DNA of 64,000 bases. Source: Prevotella aurantiaca JCM 15754 (GTDB taxonomy: Bacteria; Bacteroidota; Bacteroidia; Bacteroidales; Bacteroidaceae). The position numbers were made by a program, and so were the translations under genes. The DNA lies in NCBI RefSeq assembly GCF_000614025.1, contig NZ_BAKF01000010.1:1-64000 (forward strand), read 5' to 3'. Positions 56,433 to 64,000 of this stretch are shown one piece after another (position 1 is the stretch's first letter; the number at the start of each line of letters is the position of its first letter). The notes beneath the pieces were generated by a model, which worked only from the letters and a program-made list of their open reading frames with translations, searched no databases and was not told the origin of the DNA.

Positions 56433-57620
56433 ATGTATGGTAAAATGAAAGAACATCTCTGCGAAGCACTCGCAGGACTTAAAGATGCAGGTCTTTACAA
56501 GGAAGAACGTATTATTGAAGGACCACAGCAAGCAGAAATCTTTGTTAAAGGCAAGAATGTGTTGAACTTCTGTGCTAATAACTATCTTGGTTTGTCTAAT
56601 CACCCTCGCCTTATTGAAGGTGCAAAGAATATGATGGACAAGCGTGGTTTCGGTATGTCTTCTGTACGTTTTATCTGCGGAACACAAGATAGCCACAAGG
56701 AATTAGAAGCTGCTATTTCTGATTATTTCCAAACCGAAGATACTATTCTTTATGCAGCTTGCTTCGATGCAAACGGCGGTGTATTTGGCGCTTTGTTTAA
56801 CGAAGAAGATGCTATTATTTCTGACGCATTGAATCACGCTTCAATCATCGACGGTGTTCGTCTTTGTAAAGCTAAGCGTTACCGTTATGCAAATGGTAAT
56901 ATGGAAGAGTTGGAGAAATGTTTACAAGAAGCACAGGCACAACGTTTCCGTATTGTTGTAACTGATGGTGTATTCTCTATGGACGGTAATGTTGCTCCAA
57001 TGGATAAGATTTGCGACCTTGCTGAAAAATATAATGCACTTGTTATGGTTGACGAAAGCCACTCTGCAGGTGTAGTTGGAGAAACAGGACATGGTGTAAG
57101 CGAACTCTGCAAAACTTATGGTCGTGTAGACATTTATACTGGTACACTCGGTAAGGCATTCGGTGGTGCTCTCGGAGGTTTCACTACTGGGCGTAAGGAA
57201 ATTATCGATATGCTTCGTCAAAGTAGCCGTCCTTATCTCTTCTCTAATTCTTTGGCTCCAAGCATTATTGGTGCGAGTCTCGAAGTTTTCAAGATGTTGA
57301 AGGAAAGCAACGAATTGCACGATAAGTTGGTTGAGAACGTAAACTATTTCCGCGATAAGATGATGGCAGCTGGTTTCGATATCAAACCAACACAAAGTGC
57401 TATCTGCGCTGTTATGCTTTACGATGCTAAACTTTCACAAGTTTATGCTTCAAAGATGCTCGACGAAGGCATCTACGTTACAGGCTTCTACTATCCAGTA
57501 GTTCCAAAGAACGAAGCACGTATCCGTGTTCAAATCTCTGCTGGTCACAATCGTGAACAACTTGACAAGTGTATCAACGCTTTCATTAAGATTGGTAAAG
57601 AACTCGGTGTGCTGAAATAA
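56433..57620 (+). CDS. kbl: Glycine C-acetyltransferase (2-amino-3-ketobutyrate CoA ligase)
   Basis: About 395 residues from the ATG at 56433, which begins the family sequence MYGKMKEHLCEALAG; an earlier in-frame start at 56400 is not needed. A fold-type I PLP enzyme with FCANNYLGLSNHP, VMVDESHSAGVVG and the PLP Lys in TGTLGKAFGGALGG. It splits 2-amino-3-ketobutyrate with CoA into glycine and acetyl-CoA, the second step of threonine breakdown after the divergent dehydrogenase. The stop is followed by a palindromic terminator. Confidence 0.92.
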   Translation: MYGKMKEHLCEALAGLKDAGLYKEERIIEGPQQAEIFVKGKNVLNFCANNYLGLSNHPRLIEGAKNMMDKRGFGMSSVRFICGTQDSHKELEAAISDYFQTEDTILYAACFDANGGVFGALFNEEDAIISDALNHASIIDGVRLCKAKRYRYANGNMEELEKCLQEAQAQRFRIVVTDGVFSMDGNVAPMDKICDLAEKYNALVMVDESHSAGVVGETGHGVSELCKTYGRVDIYTGTLGKAFGGALGGFTTGRKEIIDMLRQSSRPYLFSNSLAPSIIGASLEVFKMLKESNELHDKLVENVNYFRDKMMAAGFDIKPTQSAICAVMLYDAKLSQVYASKMLDEGIYVTGFYYPVVPKNEARIRVQISAGHNREQLDKCINAFIKIGKELGVLK

Positions 57621-57645
57621 GATTCTGATACAATTATTATAAAAC

Positions 57646-57675
57646 AATAAAGGTGGATTTAAATCCACCTTTATT
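57646..57675. terminator. Bidirectional terminator between kbl and the methyltransferase gene
   Basis: AAAGGTGGATTT and AAATCCACCTTT form a perfect 24-base palindrome between two convergent genes. Confidence 0.75.
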
Positions 57676-57717
57676 ATTTATGTTTTATGAATTAAAAGTA
57701 CGGTTACTATTTTATCT

Positions 57718-58356
57718 TTACTTTTTCCGTATAATGGTCAGTCCATCTCGCAATGGAAGTATTACATTTTCTACTCTGTCATCTTGCGCAATAAAATCGT
57801 TAAATTTGCGAATACCCTGTGTTTGATGGTCGCGGTCGTAAGCTTTATCGGTAACATGGCCGTCCCAAAGTGTATTGTCGGCAAGTATATAACCACCGGA
57901 GCGTAACATTTTCAAAACTGTTTCGTAGGTTTCAAGATATGTACGCTTATCACCATCTACAAAAACCATATCGAAAGTAATGCCTAATTTAGGCGCTTCG
58001 ATATTTGCATCACCAATACGGAAATCTATTTTTTGTGCAACTGCCGAGCCTTCTATCCATGGACGTGTAAAATCTTCCATCTCGTCGTTTATTTCAAACG
58101 TATAAAGTTTGCCATCTTCAGGTAGTCCTTCGGCAATACAAATGGCAGAATATCCGCTGAAAGTGCCCACTTCCAGCACGTTTTTCGGTTGTATCATTTG
58201 TACCAACATCTTCAGAAGGCGACCTTGCAGATGTCCACTGGCCATTCGTCCGTGAATGGTGTGTATGTTCGTTGCTCTGTAAAGTCGATATAAATAATCT
58301 CCTTCTGGAGTTATATGGTCGAGAATATACTTATCTAATTGTTCGGTTTCTGTCAT
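57718..58356 (-). CDS. Class I SAM-dependent O-methyltransferase
   Basis: A 212-residue protein of the caffeoyl-CoA/catechol O-methyltransferase family: VLEVGTFSGYSAICIAEGLP (SAM binding), FDMVFVDGDKRTYLETYETVLKML and GGYILADNTLWDGHV. The substrate is unknown. It lies 17 bases downstream of aroQ on the same strand and may be cotranscribed. Confidence 0.88.
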   Translation of the reverse strand: MTETEQLDKYILDHITPEGDYLYRLYRATNIHTIHGRMASGHLQGRLLKMLVQMIQPKNVLEVGTFSGYSAICIAEGLPEDGKLYTFEINDEMEDFTRPWIEGSAVAQKIDFRIGDANIEAPKLGITFDMVFVDGDKRTYLETYETVLKMLRSGGYILADNTLWDGHVTDKAYDRDHQTQGIRKFNDFIAQDDRVENVILPLRDGLTIIRKK

Positions 58357-58373
58357 CGTTACTTGATCTTTTA

Positions 58374-58808
58374 CTATTCAGATGTTTTATCTATACCTTT
58401 TAAAGCCTCTACTGCCAAGCGGTAAGAGTTCATTCCAAATCCTTGAATAGTACCGATGCAAGCTGGTGCAATCATTGAATGGTGACGATATTCCTCACGG
58501 TTTTTCACATTACTTATATGTACTTCCACCACAGGAACTGTAATGGCACGAATACAATCTTGAAGCGCAATGCTGGTATGAGTGTATGCTCCAGCGTTCA
58601 ATATAATGCCGTTGTAGGTATATCCAACCTCTTGCAACTTGTCAATAAGTTTTCCTTCTACATTGCTTTGATAATATTCAATGTCGATATCGGAGTACAT
58701 TGCACGAAGTTTAAGCAAGTATTCCTCCATAGAAAGGCTGCCGTATATGTTTGGTTCGCGCTTCCCTAAGAGGTTAAGGTTAGGACCATTGATGATGATT
58801 ATTTTCAT
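58374..58808 (-). CDS. aroQ: Type II 3-dehydroquinate dehydratase
   Basis: A 144-residue enzyme of the shikimate pathway that converts 3-dehydroquinate to 3-dehydroshikimate. The start IIINGPNLNLLGKREPNIYG with the catalytic Tyr, ILNAGAYTHTSIALQDCI and VEVHISNVKNREEYRHHSMIA are diagnostic. Its -7 box TATTTTTG (58864-58857) faces the xerD promoter. Confidence 0.94.
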   Translation of the reverse strand: MKIIIINGPNLNLLGKREPNIYGSLSMEEYLLKLRAMYSDIDIEYYQSNVEGKLIDKLQEVGYTYNGIILNAGAYTHTSIALQDCIRAITVPVVEVHISNVKNREEYRHHSMIAPACIGTIQGFGMNSYRLAVEALKGIDKTSE

Positions 58809-58825
58809 ATTACACAGAAATTACT

Positions 58826-58864
58826 TATCTTTGCACCAATTGGCGCACTACGGCTGCAAAAATA
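58826..58864. promoter_or_regulatory. Overlapping opposed promoters of aroQ and xerD
   Basis: The plus-strand TATCTTTG at 58826-58833 (with TTTC 19 bp upstream) serves xerD; the minus-strand TATTTTTG at 58864-58857 serves aroQ. The two transcripts would start facing each other and overlap by about 10 bases. Confidence 0.6.
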
Positions 58865-58873
58865 CACAATAAT

Positions 58874-59806
58874 ATGGAAACGAGCAAAGAAACATCTTCT
58901 AATCTTATTCGTAAGTATCAGCGTTATCTGAAGCTAGAGAAAGGCTATTCGCCAAATACGCTTGATGCTTACATTCGCGATTTAGAAAAGTTGCTGAATT
59001 TCCTTGCTGGTGAAAAGAAGACACCACAAGAGGCAAAGCTAGAAGATATAGAGAATTTTGCAGCAACTGTGTGTGATCTTGGTATAGGTGCTCGGTCGCT
59101 GGCCCGAATATTGAGCGGTGTCAGACAATTTTATCGTTTTTTAGTGCTTGATGGTTACATGGAATCAGACCCAACCGAACTTCTTGAATCGCCAAAACAG
59201 CCACAACATTTACCAGAAGTACTTTCTACAGTTGAAGTTGATATGCTGGAACGCGCCATTGATTTGTCAAAATGGGAAGGACATCGTAATCGTGCTATTA
59301 TAGAAGTACTGTTTTCTTGCGGTTTGCGTGTGTCGGAACTTACACATCTGAAGCTTTCCAACCTTTATCGAGAGGAGGAATTTATTCGCGTTATGGGTAA
59401 AGGTTCTAAAGAACGCCTTGTACCAATATCGCCAAAAGCATTGAAAGAATTAGATTTTTGGTTTGCTGATCGTAACCAAATGAAGATAAAAGAGGGAGAA
59501 GAGGATTATGTTTTCTTGAATAGAAGAGGAGCACATCTTACCCGAACTATGATTCTGATAATGATAAAGAACTACGCACGGGAGGCAGGAATAAAGAAAA
59601 CAATATCGCCACACACACTACGACATTCTTTTGCTACTGCTTTGCTTGAGGGAGGAGCCAACTTACGCTCTATTCAAGCAATGCTTGGACATGAAAGTAT
59701 CGGTACAACGGAAATCTATACGCACATTGATACAACAACATTGCGAGAGGAAATTCTTAACCATCACCCACGAAATATTGCCTACAACAAAGAGTTTGAG
59801 CAATAA
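58874..59806 (+). CDS. xerD: Tyrosine recombinase XerD
   Basis: A 310-residue recombinase with an N-terminal SAM-like core-binding domain and a catalytic domain carrying Arg in CGLRVSEL, HTLRHSFATALLEGG, and the His and Tyr in LGHESIGTTEIYTHID. Its length and sequence fit the XerD that resolves chromosome dimers at dif. No dif site was noticed here. It is a housekeeping gene, not part of a mobile element. Confidence 0.9.
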   Translation: METSKETSSNLIRKYQRYLKLEKGYSPNTLDAYIRDLEKLLNFLAGEKKTPQEAKLEDIENFAATVCDLGIGARSLARILSGVRQFYRFLVLDGYMESDPTELLESPKQPQHLPEVLSTVEVDMLERAIDLSKWEGHRNRAIIEVLFSCGLRVSELTHLKLSNLYREEEFIRVMGKGSKERLVPISPKALKELDFWFADRNQMKIKEGEEDYVFLNRRGAHLTRTMILIMIKNYAREAGIKKTISPHTLRHSFATALLEGGANLRSIQAMLGHESIGTTEIYTHIDTTTLREEILNHHPRNIAYNKEFEQ

Positions 59807-59835
59807 AAAAACAATAACGAAAACAACCACGGACA

Positions 59836-61011
59836 ATGGAAAAGAAAACAACCATACTCACCATTACTGGTTCAGATAGTACAGGTGGCTCTGGTGTACA
59901 AGCTGATATAAAAACCATAACCATGTTAGGGGCATACGCTGCAACTGCTATTACTTCGGTTACGGCGCAGGACACTGAAGGCATACGACAACTTTACGAT
60001 ATTCCTGCAGAAGTTTTGGATATGCAGATTCGTGCCGTATTGAACGATTTAAAACCTAATGCGGTGAAGATTGGTATGCTTCGAAATGTGGAACAAGTAT
60101 TTACTGTGGAGCGATTGTTGCACGAATATAATCCAGAATTTGTACTTTTAGATGCCGTTATTATCAGTAGTAAAGGCAAAATGCTTATGCCGAAGAAGGT
60201 GGTAGACGCAATGGTACAATGTCTTTTCCCTTTGAGTAGTATCGTAATCATGAAGCAAAATAGTGCTGCTTATATGTTACAGGAGGGTGAAACACACAGC
60301 AACGAAGCGTTGGAACAAATGGCAAGGAAGATATTGCAGTTTGGTTGCGAAGCTGTAGCACTGCAGGGAGGAGTTATAACTAAGGCTTCCCTCACCGATG
60401 TGTTGGTGGAAAGCAATAGCACAGTAGCCCATTTCTATACACGTCCTGGCTTTATAGACCGAATTACACATGGATCTGGTGGTGCCTTTACATCGGCAGT
60501 AGCTGTTCATCTATGTGCAGGTGATACTTTAGAATGTGCTATCGGACAAGCTTCAGATTATATGTGTCAACTTATTTTGCGCTCTGCCGACTCTAATCTT
60601 GGTACAAATGCACAGTTGCTTGATCATAGTAGTGACTTACCAAGGCAAACTATATCTGACAGAATGTTGGAATTGTATAACCAATTGATGGATAACATTG
60701 CTGCCAATCACCGCAAAACGGGAGAAGTAAGATTCTATGCTAATGCGCTAAACGTTACTCCTCGCTACTTGGCACAAGTAACACGGCGTGTTGCAGGACG
60801 AACTCCGAAACAGCTGATTGATGACTATATAATAAAAGAGGTAGAAGCAAATCTGGCTGGAACAACCCGAAATATTCAGGAAATAGCCTTTGCTTTCGGT
60901 TTCTCATCGCAAGTACAATTCAACAAATTCTTTAAAAAGATGAAAGGATGTGCGCCTGGACAATATCGGAAACAGGCAAGAAGCGTAGCAGTAGATACTC
61001 AGTTTCCGTAA
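59836..61011 (+). CDS. ThiD-like kinase domain fused to AraC-type DNA-binding domain
   Basis: A 391-residue protein. Residues 1-255 are clearly related to ThiD (ILTITGSDSTGGSGVQADIKTITMLGAYAATAITSVTAQ). Residues about 285-380 are an AraC HTH pair (FYANALNVTPRYLAQVTRRVAGRTPKQLI and IQEIAFAFGFSSQVQFNKFFKKMKGCAPGQYRK). Compared with the ThiD encoded at 28180, key sites are altered: HGTGC is HGSGG (212-216), DPVMIST is DAVIISS, and TPNIPEA is KQNSAA. Catalysis is therefore doubtful. I infer a regulator that binds a pyrimidine or vitamer ligand. It follows xerD by 29 bases. Confidence 0.85.
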   Translation: MEKKTTILTITGSDSTGGSGVQADIKTITMLGAYAATAITSVTAQDTEGIRQLYDIPAEVLDMQIRAVLNDLKPNAVKIGMLRNVEQVFTVERLLHEYNPEFVLLDAVIISSKGKMLMPKKVVDAMVQCLFPLSSIVIMKQNSAAYMLQEGETHSNEALEQMARKILQFGCEAVALQGGVITKASLTDVLVESNSTVAHFYTRPGFIDRITHGSGGAFTSAVAVHLCAGDTLECAIGQASDYMCQLILRSADSNLGTNAQLLDHSSDLPRQTISDRMLELYNQLMDNIAANHRKTGEVRFYANALNVTPRYLAQVTRRVAGRTPKQLIDDYIIKEVEANLAGTTRNIQEIAFAFGFSSQVQFNKFFKKMKGCAPGQYRKQARSVAVDTQFP

Positions 61012-61215
61012 CTTGTAGGCTCCGTTTGTAATATCAAAAGCATGGTATGGGAATGTTGTAAAACCTATGAAGATAAGTAAGAAACAAGAGTTCTAAATAA
61101 GGTAAAGTCGGTTAAGATAAATCTGAAATATGGTTTTAAAAACAGTTAAGTCAATTAGTACAAGCCAGATGAAGGTTCCTTAAAGCATAAAATAATGCAA
61201 TTTCTCCATAAAAAA

Positions 61216-61247
61216 TTTGTGTATAATGCAAAAAAGCATTATCTTTG
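61216..61247 (+). promoter_or_regulatory. Promoter of the tRNA-Gln gene
   Basis: TTTG at 61216-61219, 20 bp, then TATCTTTG at 61240-61247, 11 bases before the mature tRNA end. Confidence 0.8.
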
Positions 61248-61257
61248 CACCCGCAAT

Positions 61258-61328
61258 TGTCCTATGGTGTAATGGTAGCACAACAGGTTTTGGTTCTGTT
61301 TGTGGTGGTTCGAATCCGCCTAGGACAA
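61258..61328 (+). tRNA. tRNA-Gln (anticodon TTG)
   Basis: A 7-bp acceptor stem TGTCCTA/TAGGACA, anticodon stem ACAGG/TCTGT with loop TTTTGGT (anticodon TTG), T-arm GGCGG-type GGTGG-TTCGAAT-CCGCC, discriminator A. CCA is not encoded. Confidence 0.95.
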
Positions 61329-61348
61329 CTTTTTTATAAAGATTTATT

Positions 61349-61395
61349 ATCGGTTAATATGTTGTTTACAGCATGTTAACCGATTTTCTTTTTTA
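61349..61395 (+). terminator. Terminator after tRNA-Gln
   Basis: ATCGGTTAATATG pairs with CATGTTAACCGAT (61349-61361 and 61372-61384), followed by a T-rich run. Confidence 0.75.
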
Positions 61396-61496
61396 CGCAA
61401 TAAGATAAGAATTACTCCCTGTTTTTCTAACTGAACCATCTGTAAGGCAAGTTCGTCATAATTTTGTTGAATTATGATGGTTTCACTTATGGGCAT

Positions 61497-61559
61497 AAAA
61501 AAAGGAGTACCGCTGTACTCCAACCTTTGTTAACCTTAAATCTAATACTATGAAAAACA
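61497..61559 (-). ncRNA. Candidate small RNA with own promoter and terminator
   Basis: On the minus strand TATCTTTG (61572-61565, with TTTC 19 bp upstream) is followed by about 40 bases (AGTATTAGATTTAAGGTTAA near the middle). A hairpin GGAGTAC-AGCG-GTACTCC (61521-61504) and TTTTTTT come next. That is a complete short transcription unit of about 60 bases with no reading frame of note. The family is not known to me. Confidence 0.6.
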
Positions 61560-61564
61560 CGATG

Positions 61565-61595
61565 CAAAGATAGGGTGATTTATTCGATAATGAAA
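61565..61595 (-). promoter_or_regulatory. Promoter of the candidate small RNA
   Basis: TTTC at 61595-61592, 19 bp, TATCTTTG at 61572-61565 on the minus strand. Confidence 0.6.
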
Positions 61596-61631
61596 ATATT
61601 ATGCCGACAAAATTACCAATTTGTTGGTTTT

Positions 61632-61647
61632 ATTGATTTAAATCAAT
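61632..61647. promoter_or_regulatory. FNR/CRP-type palindrome
   Basis: ATTGATTTAAATCAAT is a perfect 16-base palindrome that contains the FNR consensus TTGAT-n4-ATCAA. Its centre lies about 80 bases upstream of the candidate small RNA start and about 300 bases before the pta start. Confidence 0.5.
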
Positions 61648-61899
61648 TGATTATGGTAGGTTTTAGAACTTTAATCTATGACTTTGCAAGTTTTTGGTAC
61701 TAATTGCTTACATAAAAGAAAAAACGGATAAAAAGGGGTTGTTGCTGTATAAAGGTACAATTGTAAAGCTTTTGTGTAGAAACAAGCAAAGCTATTTGAG
61801 ATTCTATTTTGCTTAATAATGTCCAACCATATCTTTTAAAACATCAACCCAACATAGCAAAATTTATTATTTTAATAAGGTGTAAAAAAGTACGTTTAT

Positions 61900-61931
61900 T
61901 TTGGTTTTATAGGTCGAAATTGCTATCTTTG
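61900..61931 (+). promoter_or_regulatory. Promoter of pta
   Basis: TTTG at 61900-61903, 20 bp, TATCTTTG at 61924-61931. The ATG is 44 bases downstream. Confidence 0.8.
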
Positions 61932-61975
61932 CATCGCAAAATAGACATAAAACATTTAAAAAATAAAAATATACT

Positions 61976-63016
61976 ATGGATTTACTTAACCAAATTATCG
62001 CACGTGCTAAAGCGAACAAGCAGCGCATTGTGCTTCCGGAAGCAGAGGAAGAAAGAACTCTTAGAGCTGCAGATAAGGTATTAGCCGATGAAATTGCAGA
62101 ATTAATTCTCATCGGTAATCCTGATAACATTAAGAAGTTGGCTGGCGAATGGGGGTTAAAACATATTGACAAGGCTACGATTATAGACCCTGAGAACAAC
62201 CCACGCAGTGAGGAATACGCTGAAAAACTTACTGAACTGCGTCAGAAAAAGGGTATGACGATTGAGAAAGCACGCGAGTTGGTAAAGAATAACCTATACT
62301 TAGGTTGCATGATTATAAAGACAGAAGGAGCAGACGGACAGATTTCGGGTGCTCTTTCAACTACTGGTGATACACTTCGCCCTGCATTGCAGATTATTAA
62401 ATGCGCTCCTGGAGTTAGCGTTGTAAGTGGTGCTATGCTCGTATTGACGCACGAAGCACAATACGGAGAGAATGGTGTGGTAGTTATGGGTGATGTTGCA
62501 GTAACACCAAATCCAACAGCTGAGCAGATGGCACAGATTGCTTATACTACTGCAGCAACCGCAAGAAGCGTGGCAGGCTTTAAGAATCCTAACGTAGCTA
62601 TGCTTAGTTTCTCTACCAAAGGTTCTGCAACCGATGCAATAGATAAGGCTACTGGTAAGAGCGTTTATATTATTGACAAGGTTGTTGAGGCTACAAAAAT
62701 AGCAAAAGAAAAGTATCCTGACTTAAGAGTAGACGGCGAATTGCAGGCTGATGCAGCCCTCGATCCTGCTGTTGCTGCTAAGAAAGCTAAGGATTCTGAT
62801 ATTGCAGGCAAGGCAAACGTACTTGTTGTGCCAAACCTCGAAGTAGGAAATATCGGCTATAAGTTGGTTCAACGCCTTGGTGGTGCTACTGCTATTGGCC
62901 CAATCCTTCAAGGTATTGCACGTCCAGTAAACGACCTTTCACGTGGATGTTCGGTAGATGATATCTACTATATGGTAGCTATTACAGCTTGCCAGGCACA
63001 AGATTCTAAGGCGTAA
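61976..63016 (+). CDS. pta: Phosphate acetyltransferase
   Basis: A 346-residue enzyme that converts acetyl-CoA and phosphate to acetyl phosphate and CoA. It is the short form without the N-terminal regulatory domain. Sequences such as QRIVLPEAEEERTLRAADKV, SGALSTTGDTLRPALQIIK and VLVVPNLEVGNIGYKLVQRLGGATAIGPILQG are typical. ackA follows 85 bases later and completes the acetate-forming, ATP-yielding pathway. Transcribed from the promoter at 61900. Confidence 0.93.
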   Translation: MDLLNQIIARAKANKQRIVLPEAEEERTLRAADKVLADEIAELILIGNPDNIKKLAGEWGLKHIDKATIIDPENNPRSEEYAEKLTELRQKKGMTIEKARELVKNNLYLGCMIIKTEGADGQISGALSTTGDTLRPALQIIKCAPGVSVVSGAMLVLTHEAQYGENGVVVMGDVAVTPNPTAEQMAQIAYTTAATARSVAGFKNPNVAMLSFSTKGSATDAIDKATGKSVYIIDKVVEATKIAKEKYPDLRVDGELQADAALDPAVAAKKAKDSDIAGKANVLVVPNLEVGNIGYKLVQRLGGATAIGPILQGIARPVNDLSRGCSVDDIYYMVAITACQAQDSKA

Positions 63017-63028
63017 ATTAAGGAATTA

Positions 63029-63076
63029 AGGGGAGTTAGAGAGCGCACAACAGTTCTTTAACTCCTCTATTTTATT
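63029..63076 (+). terminator. Hairpin between pta and ackA
   Basis: AGGGGAGTTAGAGA (63029-63042) pairs imperfectly with TCTTTAACTCCTCT (around 63055-63068), followed by ATTTTATTTT. It may be a partial terminator or a processing site between the two genes. Confidence 0.5.
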
Positions 63077-63101
63077 TTAATCAGAAAACAAAAATGACAT
63101 T

Positions 63102-64000
63102 ATGAAGATATTAGTATTAAATTGTGGCAGTAGCTCTATCAAGTACAAGTTGTACGATATGGCTGACGAAAGTGTACTTGCACAAGGTGGCGCAGAGCGT
63201 GTTGGATTGGACGAAGCGTTTGTTAAGGTTACCTTACCTGACGGAAGCAAGGAGAAAATAATGCATGATATGCCCGATCACAAGGAAGGTGTTAAGTTTG
63301 TATTCGAACTTTTGCTTGACCCAAAGTATGGTGCATTGAAGAGTTTGGACGAGATTGACGCTGTTGGACACCGTGTTGTGCAGGGTGGAGACCTCTTCGA
63401 AAAGAGCTGTATCGTAACCAAAGAAGTTGAAAAAGGTATAGAAAGTCTCATCGATCTCGCACCTGTTCACAACTTAGGACACCTCCGTGGTCTTAGAGCA
63501 GTAGATTCATTGATGCCCCATACACCACAGGTAACAGTGTTCGACAATGCTTTCCACAGCACAATGCCTCCTCATGCATACCTCTATGCTGTGCCTTATG
63601 AAATGTACGAAAAGTATCATGTACGTCGTTATGGCTTCCATGGAACAAGTCATCGTTACGTTTCTAAGCGTGCTTGCGAATTCCTTGGAGTTGACTATAA
63701 GAGCCAAAAGATAATCACTTGCCATATTGGTAACGGTGCTTCAATGGCTGCCATCAAGGACGGAAAGGTTATTGATACATCAATGGGACTTACTCCTTTG
63801 GCAGGTATGATGATGGGTTCACGTTGTGGAGACATCGATGCTTCTGCCGTAACCTATATGATGGAGAAGCTTGGAAAAACTCCACAAGAAATGGCAGACT
63901 ACCTTAACAAGGAGAGCGGTGTACTCGGTATCACTGGAATTAGTTCTGATATGCGCGAAATTGAGGCTGCTGAAGCTGCTGGAAACGAACGTGCTATCCT
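63102..64000 (+). CDS. ackA: Acetate kinase (3' end outside the window)
   Basis: The first 299 codons of acetate kinase are present; the window ends before the stop. Motifs in order: ILVLNCGSSSIKYKLYD, GHRVVQGGDLF, FDNAFHSTMPP, RRYGFHGTSHRYVSKRA, HIGNGASMAA and SMGLTPLAGMMMGSRCGDIDAS. It converts acetyl phosphate and ADP to acetate and ATP. It forms an operon with pta. Confidence 0.95.
   Translation, partial: MKILVLNCGSSSIKYKLYDMADESVLAQGGAERVGLDEAFVKVTLPDGSKEKIMHDMPDHKEGVKFVFELLLDPKYGALKSLDEIDAVGHRVVQGGDLFEKSCIVTKEVEKGIESLIDLAPVHNLGHLRGLRAVDSLMPHTPQVTVFDNAFHSTMPPHAYLYAVPYEMYEKYHVRRYGFHGTSHRYVSKRACEFLGVDYKSQKIITCHIGNGASMAAIKDGKVIDTSMGLTPLAGMMMGSRCGDIDASAVTYMMEKLGKTPQEMADYLNKESGVLGITGISSDMREIEAAEAAGNERAI

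Noticed and set aside
58874..59806. Integrase of a mobile element
   Set aside because: The sequence fits chromosomal XerD, with no attachment site or cargo nearby.
61539..61574. Short leader peptide starting ATGAAAAACACGATG on the plus strand
   Set aside because: The bases form the promoter and start of the minus-strand small RNA unit, and there is no downstream gene within reach.

Overview
This window looks like chromosomal DNA of a Bacteroidales bacterium, most likely Prevotella or a close relative; an oral P. intermedia-type species is only a guess. The signs are Bacteroidetes-type promoters (TTTG, about 20 bp, TAnnTTTG) before many genes, very weak Shine-Dalgarno sequences, a TonB-dependent receptor, a BspA-like leucine-rich repeat protein, a large adhesin-type protein with a C-terminal tail resembling type IX secretion sorting domains, a DUF4294 protein and SRPBCC/FKBP families typical of the phylum. 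No rRNA, prophage or CRISPR array is visible.

Layout. 0-9.9 kb: a frameshifted RluA-type pseudouridine synthase, an AspT/YidE transporter, pyridoxal-type kinase, ComM-like ATPase, a thioredoxin-fold lipoprotein without CXXC, tRNA-Leu(TAA), a Rieske-like lipoprotein, DUF4294, SRPBCC and pyrE. 10-17 kb: a LytS/LytTR two-component pair, two exported peptidase-fold lipoproteins (papain-like and M28/glutaminyl-cyclase-like), an amidotransferase-dipeptidase fusion and an Lrp regulator. 17-22.7 kb: three FKBP isomerases, a sirtuin, glutathione peroxidase and a LysR regulator. 22.7-24.2 kb: a split ThrE-type exporter preceded by a 53-residue membrane protein. 24.5-29.2 kb: a thiamine operon (thiD-thiE-thiC-thi4-tenI) under a TPP riboswitch, divergent from an L-cysteine desulfidase. 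31-44.7 kb: a TonB receptor, a low-complexity lipoprotein, ComEA-like, VanZ and CYTH proteins, RF2, acyl-CoA synthetase, an outer-membrane barrel protein and a membrane-bound winged-helix regulator. 45-52 kb: two surface proteins expressed from duplicated promoter/leader sequences. 52-55 kb: a tight three-gene nuclease/phosphoesterase cassette beside an IS remnant. 55-64 kb: threonine catabolism (tdh-like/kbl), O-methyltransferase, aroQ, xerD, a ThiD-like/AraC fusion, tRNA-Gln(TTG), a candidate small RNA and pta-ackA.

How the genes fit together. The thiamine operon uses a Thi4-type thiazole synthase with His in place of the sulfur-donating Cys, and no thiG/H/S is seen; the divergent cysteine desulfidase could supply sulfide. 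A second, catalytically degenerate ThiD-like domain fused to an AraC DNA-binding domain may be a ligand-sensing regulator. Pta and AckA form the acetate/ATP branch; an FNR-type palindrome and a candidate antisense-strand small RNA lie upstream.

Data quality. Five genes (rluA-like, thrE C-terminal half, thiC, thiE, outer-membrane barrel) are each broken by what looks like the loss of one base from a short homopolymer. This uniform pattern suggests sequencing or assembly indels rather than five natural pseudogenes, but this cannot be settled from the sequence alone. A family of about 145-bp palindromic intergenic elements occurs four times.
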